In this document: positions 49,758 through 52,167 of the stretch, in pieces
How positions within the stretch are numbered: position 1 is the stretch's first letter
Layout: each line of letters begins with the position of its first letter
Source: Bacteroidales bacterium
GTDB taxonomy: Bacteria; Bacteroidota; Bacteroidia; Bacteroidales; GCA-2748055
Direction: 5' to 3'
Assembly (NCBI GenBank): GCA_023138875.1
Contig: JAGLOO010000001.1
Location: forward strand, 1 to 52,167
Length of the DNA stretch: 52,167 nt
Made by a program: the position numbers and the translations under genes
The notes under the pieces: model-generated
Seen by the model: only the letters and a program-made list of their open reading frames with translations
Told to the model about the DNA's origin: nothing
Databases searched by the model: none

Positions 49758-51986
49758 ATGATCAATGTCCAGCAAATAAAGACACGTTACCAGCGTTTAT
49801 GCCGGCTGGTTTCCTCCAGGAGGGTGAAAGATGCCCTGGATGTACTCAATGGCCTGGTGGGTGAGTCGGGTTTCAGTGATTTTTTTATTCAGCAGGAGCA
49901 CCTGGAGCATACTTATGAGCAGATGCTTAATTATATGCTTGAGGGTGTTCAGGATCCTGAACGGGATAAGGTCTATATGAAATTGCTTACATCCATCCTT
50001 GAGCTGGCCGACCGGGTCGGGGATCTGCTGATGGAGAAACATTCGGGCTGGCATACATATATCCTCAAACAGGAGGTGGACCGGCAGCAGGAGCTTACCG
50101 GGAAAAGCGTTATCGAAACCATGGACGACCTTTCCTTTAAAAGGGAGCTGGATGAAATGATAGATGAACGCCAGGTTTCTCCCGAAGCAACAGATGAACG
50201 CCGCAGGAAGCTATCTATGGAAATTTTCAGGCACCTTTGGTTAAGTAACCGGTATAATGAGGCAGAAAACAGCCTTTCCTCGGCTATTCTTACCTGCAAG
50301 GATTTCCTGTGGCATGAAAAAGCTTTGTATATCAGCGGGATCCTGTTGTCGGGATTGAGGTACTGGGATGAAGAAAAGGTCCATCGGCTCATCGATTTTG
50401 CAGGTGAAGAGGAACAGGAAGTCTCCGCAAGGGCCATTGTGGCTCTGGTGATTTTGTTATACAGGTACGACGATAGGATAGAGTTCTATCCCAACATCGT
50501 GCACAGGCTAAAGTTATTGAAAGATGATCTGAAGCTTGAACAGAGCTTCGAAAAAATTGCTCTTCAACTGATCCGTACCAGGGACACCCTGGAGATAGGC
50601 AGGAAACTGCAGGAGGACCTCATGCCCGAGATGGCCAAGCTTAAACCGAAGCTGGAAGATAAACTGAAGATGGACGACATCCGGGATGAAATGCTGGAGG
50701 AGGGGAGGAATCCTGACTGGGAATCCATGTTCAGTGAATCGGATGACCTTTTCAGGAAAGTGGATGAGTTTATGAAACTGCAAATGGAAGGAGCAGATGT
50801 TTACATGACTACTTTTGCCCACCTGAAGCAATTCCCTTTCTTCAATGAACTGACCAACTGGCTGGTTCCCTTTCATAAGGAGAATCCGGATCTTTCGGAT
50901 ATTTATTCATCGAGGAGCGAGGTCTTTGATCCGGATATTTTTGTGGACGGACTGAAGAATACACCCTTTCTTTGCAACAGCGATAAGTACAGTTTTATTT
51001 TCAACATCAGGCATCTGCCGGATGATCAGAAAAAAATGCTGTCAACTGCCTTTTTAATGGAAATTGAAGGGCTCCAGGAAATGATCTCGGACGAAAAGGT
51101 TACCTCAGGCGATTTTACAAAACGTACCGTTTTCATACAATACATCCAGGACCTCTACAGGTTTTTCAAGATCTCACCGTTTAAGAATGAATTTGAGGAT
51201 GTATTCGGAGGTAAACTGGATCTTTACAGGTCCTATTTTTTCAGGGAGATCATCGAAGATAATTCCATTACCAGGAATATTGCCGAATACCTGTTTGAAA
51301 AAGACCATTTCGAGGAGGCCCTGGATATATTCAAAATGATGCTTGAACAGCAACCGGATGACAGGGAGTTGCTGGAAAAAGCAGGGTACTGTTACCAGAA
51401 AGACGGGAACTATCAGAAGGCCATCAGGTACTACTCCCGGATTGGACTGTCGGGAGAGCAGAATAAGTGGACCCTTAAAAACCTGGGGATCTGTTACCGA
51501 GAAATAAATGATTATAAAACGGCACTTAAAGTTTACGAAAATGCCTCTGCGTTACAGCCTGATGACCAGACCACTAAATCGCTCATTGGTTATTGTAACC
51601 TGAAACTGGGCAATTACCAGACAGCCTTAGAACATTATTTTAAAATTGAATACCTGAATCCCGGGAACCAGCATATTCTGCGTCCCATCGCCTGGTGCTA
51701 TTTTGCCTTGGGCGAGCTTGAAAAATCGAAAAAATACTTTCAGCAGGTATTTGAACTGAAACCGGGATATTACGATTACATCAATTACGGGCATGTTCAG
51801 TGGGCACTGGGAAACAAACGGGAAGCCATAGAACTCTATATACAATCCCTCAGGGATCTCAATTTTGAAATGGAAGATTTCCTGAAAACCATGGTGGATG
51901 ATCAATCAATGCTGATTCGGAACGGGATCAATAAGAAAGATATTCCTTTGATGCTGGACTATCTGCACTATCGCTTAATGAAATAA
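49758..51986 (+). CDS. Large TPR-repeat protein
   Basis: A 742-residue cytosolic protein (ATG at 49758; an in-frame TTG lies just before it). The N-terminal two thirds are helical, charged and not recognised. The last ~220 residues are five to six tetratricopeptide repeats (HFEEALDIFKMMLEQQPDDR, NYQKAIRYYSRI, DYKTALKVYENASALQPDDQ, NYQTALEHYFKIEYLNPGNQ, ELEKSKKYFQQVFELKPGYY). It has no signal peptide. It is probably a scaffold for protein-protein contacts. It is divergent from the ROK kinase, with a 178-bp gap. Confidence 0.8.
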   Translation: MINVQQIKTRYQRLCRLVSSRRVKDALDVLNGLVGESGFSDFFIQQEHLEHTYEQMLNYMLEGVQDPERDKVYMKLLTSILELADRVGDLLMEKHSGWHTYILKQEVDRQQELTGKSVIETMDDLSFKRELDEMIDERQVSPEATDERRRKLSMEIFRHLWLSNRYNEAENSLSSAILTCKDFLWHEKALYISGILLSGLRYWDEEKVHRLIDFAGEEEQEVSARAIVALVILLYRYDDRIEFYPNIVHRLKLLKDDLKLEQSFEKIALQLIRTRDTLEIGRKLQEDLMPEMAKLKPKLEDKLKMDDIRDEMLEEGRNPDWESMFSESDDLFRKVDEFMKLQMEGADVYMTTFAHLKQFPFFNELTNWLVPFHKENPDLSDIYSSRSEVFDPDIFVDGLKNTPFLCNSDKYSFIFNIRHLPDDQKKMLSTAFLMEIEGLQEMISDEKVTSGDFTKRTVFIQYIQDLYRFFKISPFKNEFEDVFGGKLDLYRSYFFREIIEDNSITRNIAEYLFEKDHFEEALDIFKMMLEQQPDDRELLEKAGYCYQKDGNYQKAIRYYSRIGLSGEQNKWTLKNLGICYREINDYKTALKVYENASALQPDDQTTKSLIGYCNLKLGNYQTALEHYFKIEYLNPGNQHILRPIAWCYFALGELEKSKKYFQQVFELKPGYYDYINYGHVQWALGNKREAIELYIQSLRDLNFEMEDFLKTMVDDQSMLIRNGINKKDIPLMLDYLHYRLMK

Positions 51987-52100
51987 AAAAAGCGGTTCGA
52001 TATTGAAGAAAAAAAGCCATGGAATTCAACCCGTCTCTATGAGAATGGAATGTAGTATCGAACCGCTATATTATCAAGTATAAGAACGTCAACTATTATT
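51984..52100 (-). ncRNA. Candidate ~115-nt small RNA with terminal stem
   Basis: On the minus strand a -7 box (TATATTTG) lies at 52111-52104, predicting a start near 52100. The transcript would contain AGCGGTTCGATA (52067-52056), a 53-nt central segment and TATCGAACCGCT (52002-51991). The 12-bp arms pair perfectly and are followed by a run of seven T (51991-51985), a Rho-independent end. The central segment has its own small pairing options (CCAT/ATGG) and no start codon with a frame of note. It is not a tRNA, tmRNA or SRP RNA; an overall closed-stem shape recalls 6S-like RNAs, but I do not recognise it. Confidence 0.5.
51985..52067 (-). terminator. Rho-independent terminator with long closing stem
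   Basis: The 12-bp perfect stem at 51991-52002 / 52056-52067 followed by seven T on the minus strand would stop transcription entering from the right, two bp short of the convergent TPR gene's stop. On the plus strand no T-run follows. Confidence 0.55.
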
Positions 52101-52103
52101 GTA

Positions 52104-52132
52104 CAAATATAATGATTTAATCCAACAAACAA
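52104..52132 (-). promoter_or_regulatory. Promoter of the candidate small RNA
   Basis: Minus-strand TTG (52132-52130), an 18-bp spacer and TATATTTG (52111-52104) fit the Bacteroidota -33/-7 consensus. Confidence 0.5.
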
Positions 52133-52167
52133 GGGTCAGAAGTAACCAAAATCAGGCCCTTTGTCAA

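Noticed and set aside
51991-52067. GGTTCGA near the right edge as a tRNA or tmRNA T-arm
   Set aside because: No cloverleaf, no acceptor stem and no CCA context; the motif is simply part of the 12-bp closing stem of the candidate small RNA.
1-52167. CRISPR array or prophage
   Set aside because: No regularly spaced repeats, integrase, capsid or terminase genes were seen.

Overview
The window looks like chromosome of an anaerobic or facultative member of the Bacteroidota (Bacteroidales/Marinilabiliales-like). Supporting signs are promoter -7 boxes of the TAnnTTTG type in front of several genes, a TonB receptor with an N-terminal carboxypeptidase-regulatory-like domain, many lipoproteins, paired lipoprotein sulfatases, MtaB, CvfB and a Rex-linked membrane hydrogenase. 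No rRNA, tRNA or CRISPR array was recognised.

Region 1 (1-13.9 kb) is AT-rich accessory DNA full of decayed pieces. It holds IS21-end-like direct repeats around a HEPN-motif protein and an ISL3 transposase tail, a degenerate M1-like peptidase, a TetR regulator and short-chain dehydrogenase sharing a duplicated operator, a broken epimerase, three DUF1254/DUF1214 proteins (one only a secreted tail), an IS3 integrase tail, a complete tripartite HipBST toxin-antitoxin operon with a visible operator, a TonB receptor and a frameshifted alpha/beta hydrolase.

Region 2 (13.9-20.2 kb) is ordinary chromosome: a PQQ-type beta-propeller, CvfB, a DEAD-box helicase, a small membrane protein, a DNPH1-like deoxynucleotide N-hydrolase converging on a divergent thymidylate-synthase-family enzyme, and a coiled-coil membrane protein.

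Region 3 (20.2-33.7 kb) is the centrepiece. An 18-gene minus-strand operon encodes a group 4 membrane-bound [NiFe] hydrogenase (both CxxC pairs of the active site present) joined to a full set of Mrp-type cation/proton antiporter subunits, its maturation protease, and an upstream flavin/Fe-S module resembling AsrAB or sulfhydrogenase HydBG. The redox repressor gene rex is divergent from it, with a near-perfect Rex operator lying over its own GTG start. Together this suggests an NAD(P)H- and/or ferredoxin-linked, ion-translocating H2 complex whose expression follows the NADH/NAD+ ratio.

Region 4 (33.7-36.9 kb) is a three-gene operon: a leucine-rich-repeat lipoprotein with a C-terminal sorting-signal-like tail (Cys in a Gly/Ser motif, hydrophobic helix, basic end), a CPBP-family intramembrane protease directly behind it, and a phosphotriesterase-like lipoprotein with one altered metal ligand. 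The first two look like a dedicated sorting enzyme-substrate pair.

Region 5 (36.9-52.2 kb) contains an MFP-RND-TolC efflux operon with a 52-bp MITE-like hairpin in its 5' leader, a GNAT acetyltransferase, MtaB, two translationally coupled sulfatases, a stand-alone cobalamin-dependent methionine synthase activation-domain protein, a ROK sugar kinase, a large TPR protein, and at the right edge a candidate ~115-nt small RNA with its own promoter and terminator on the minus strand.
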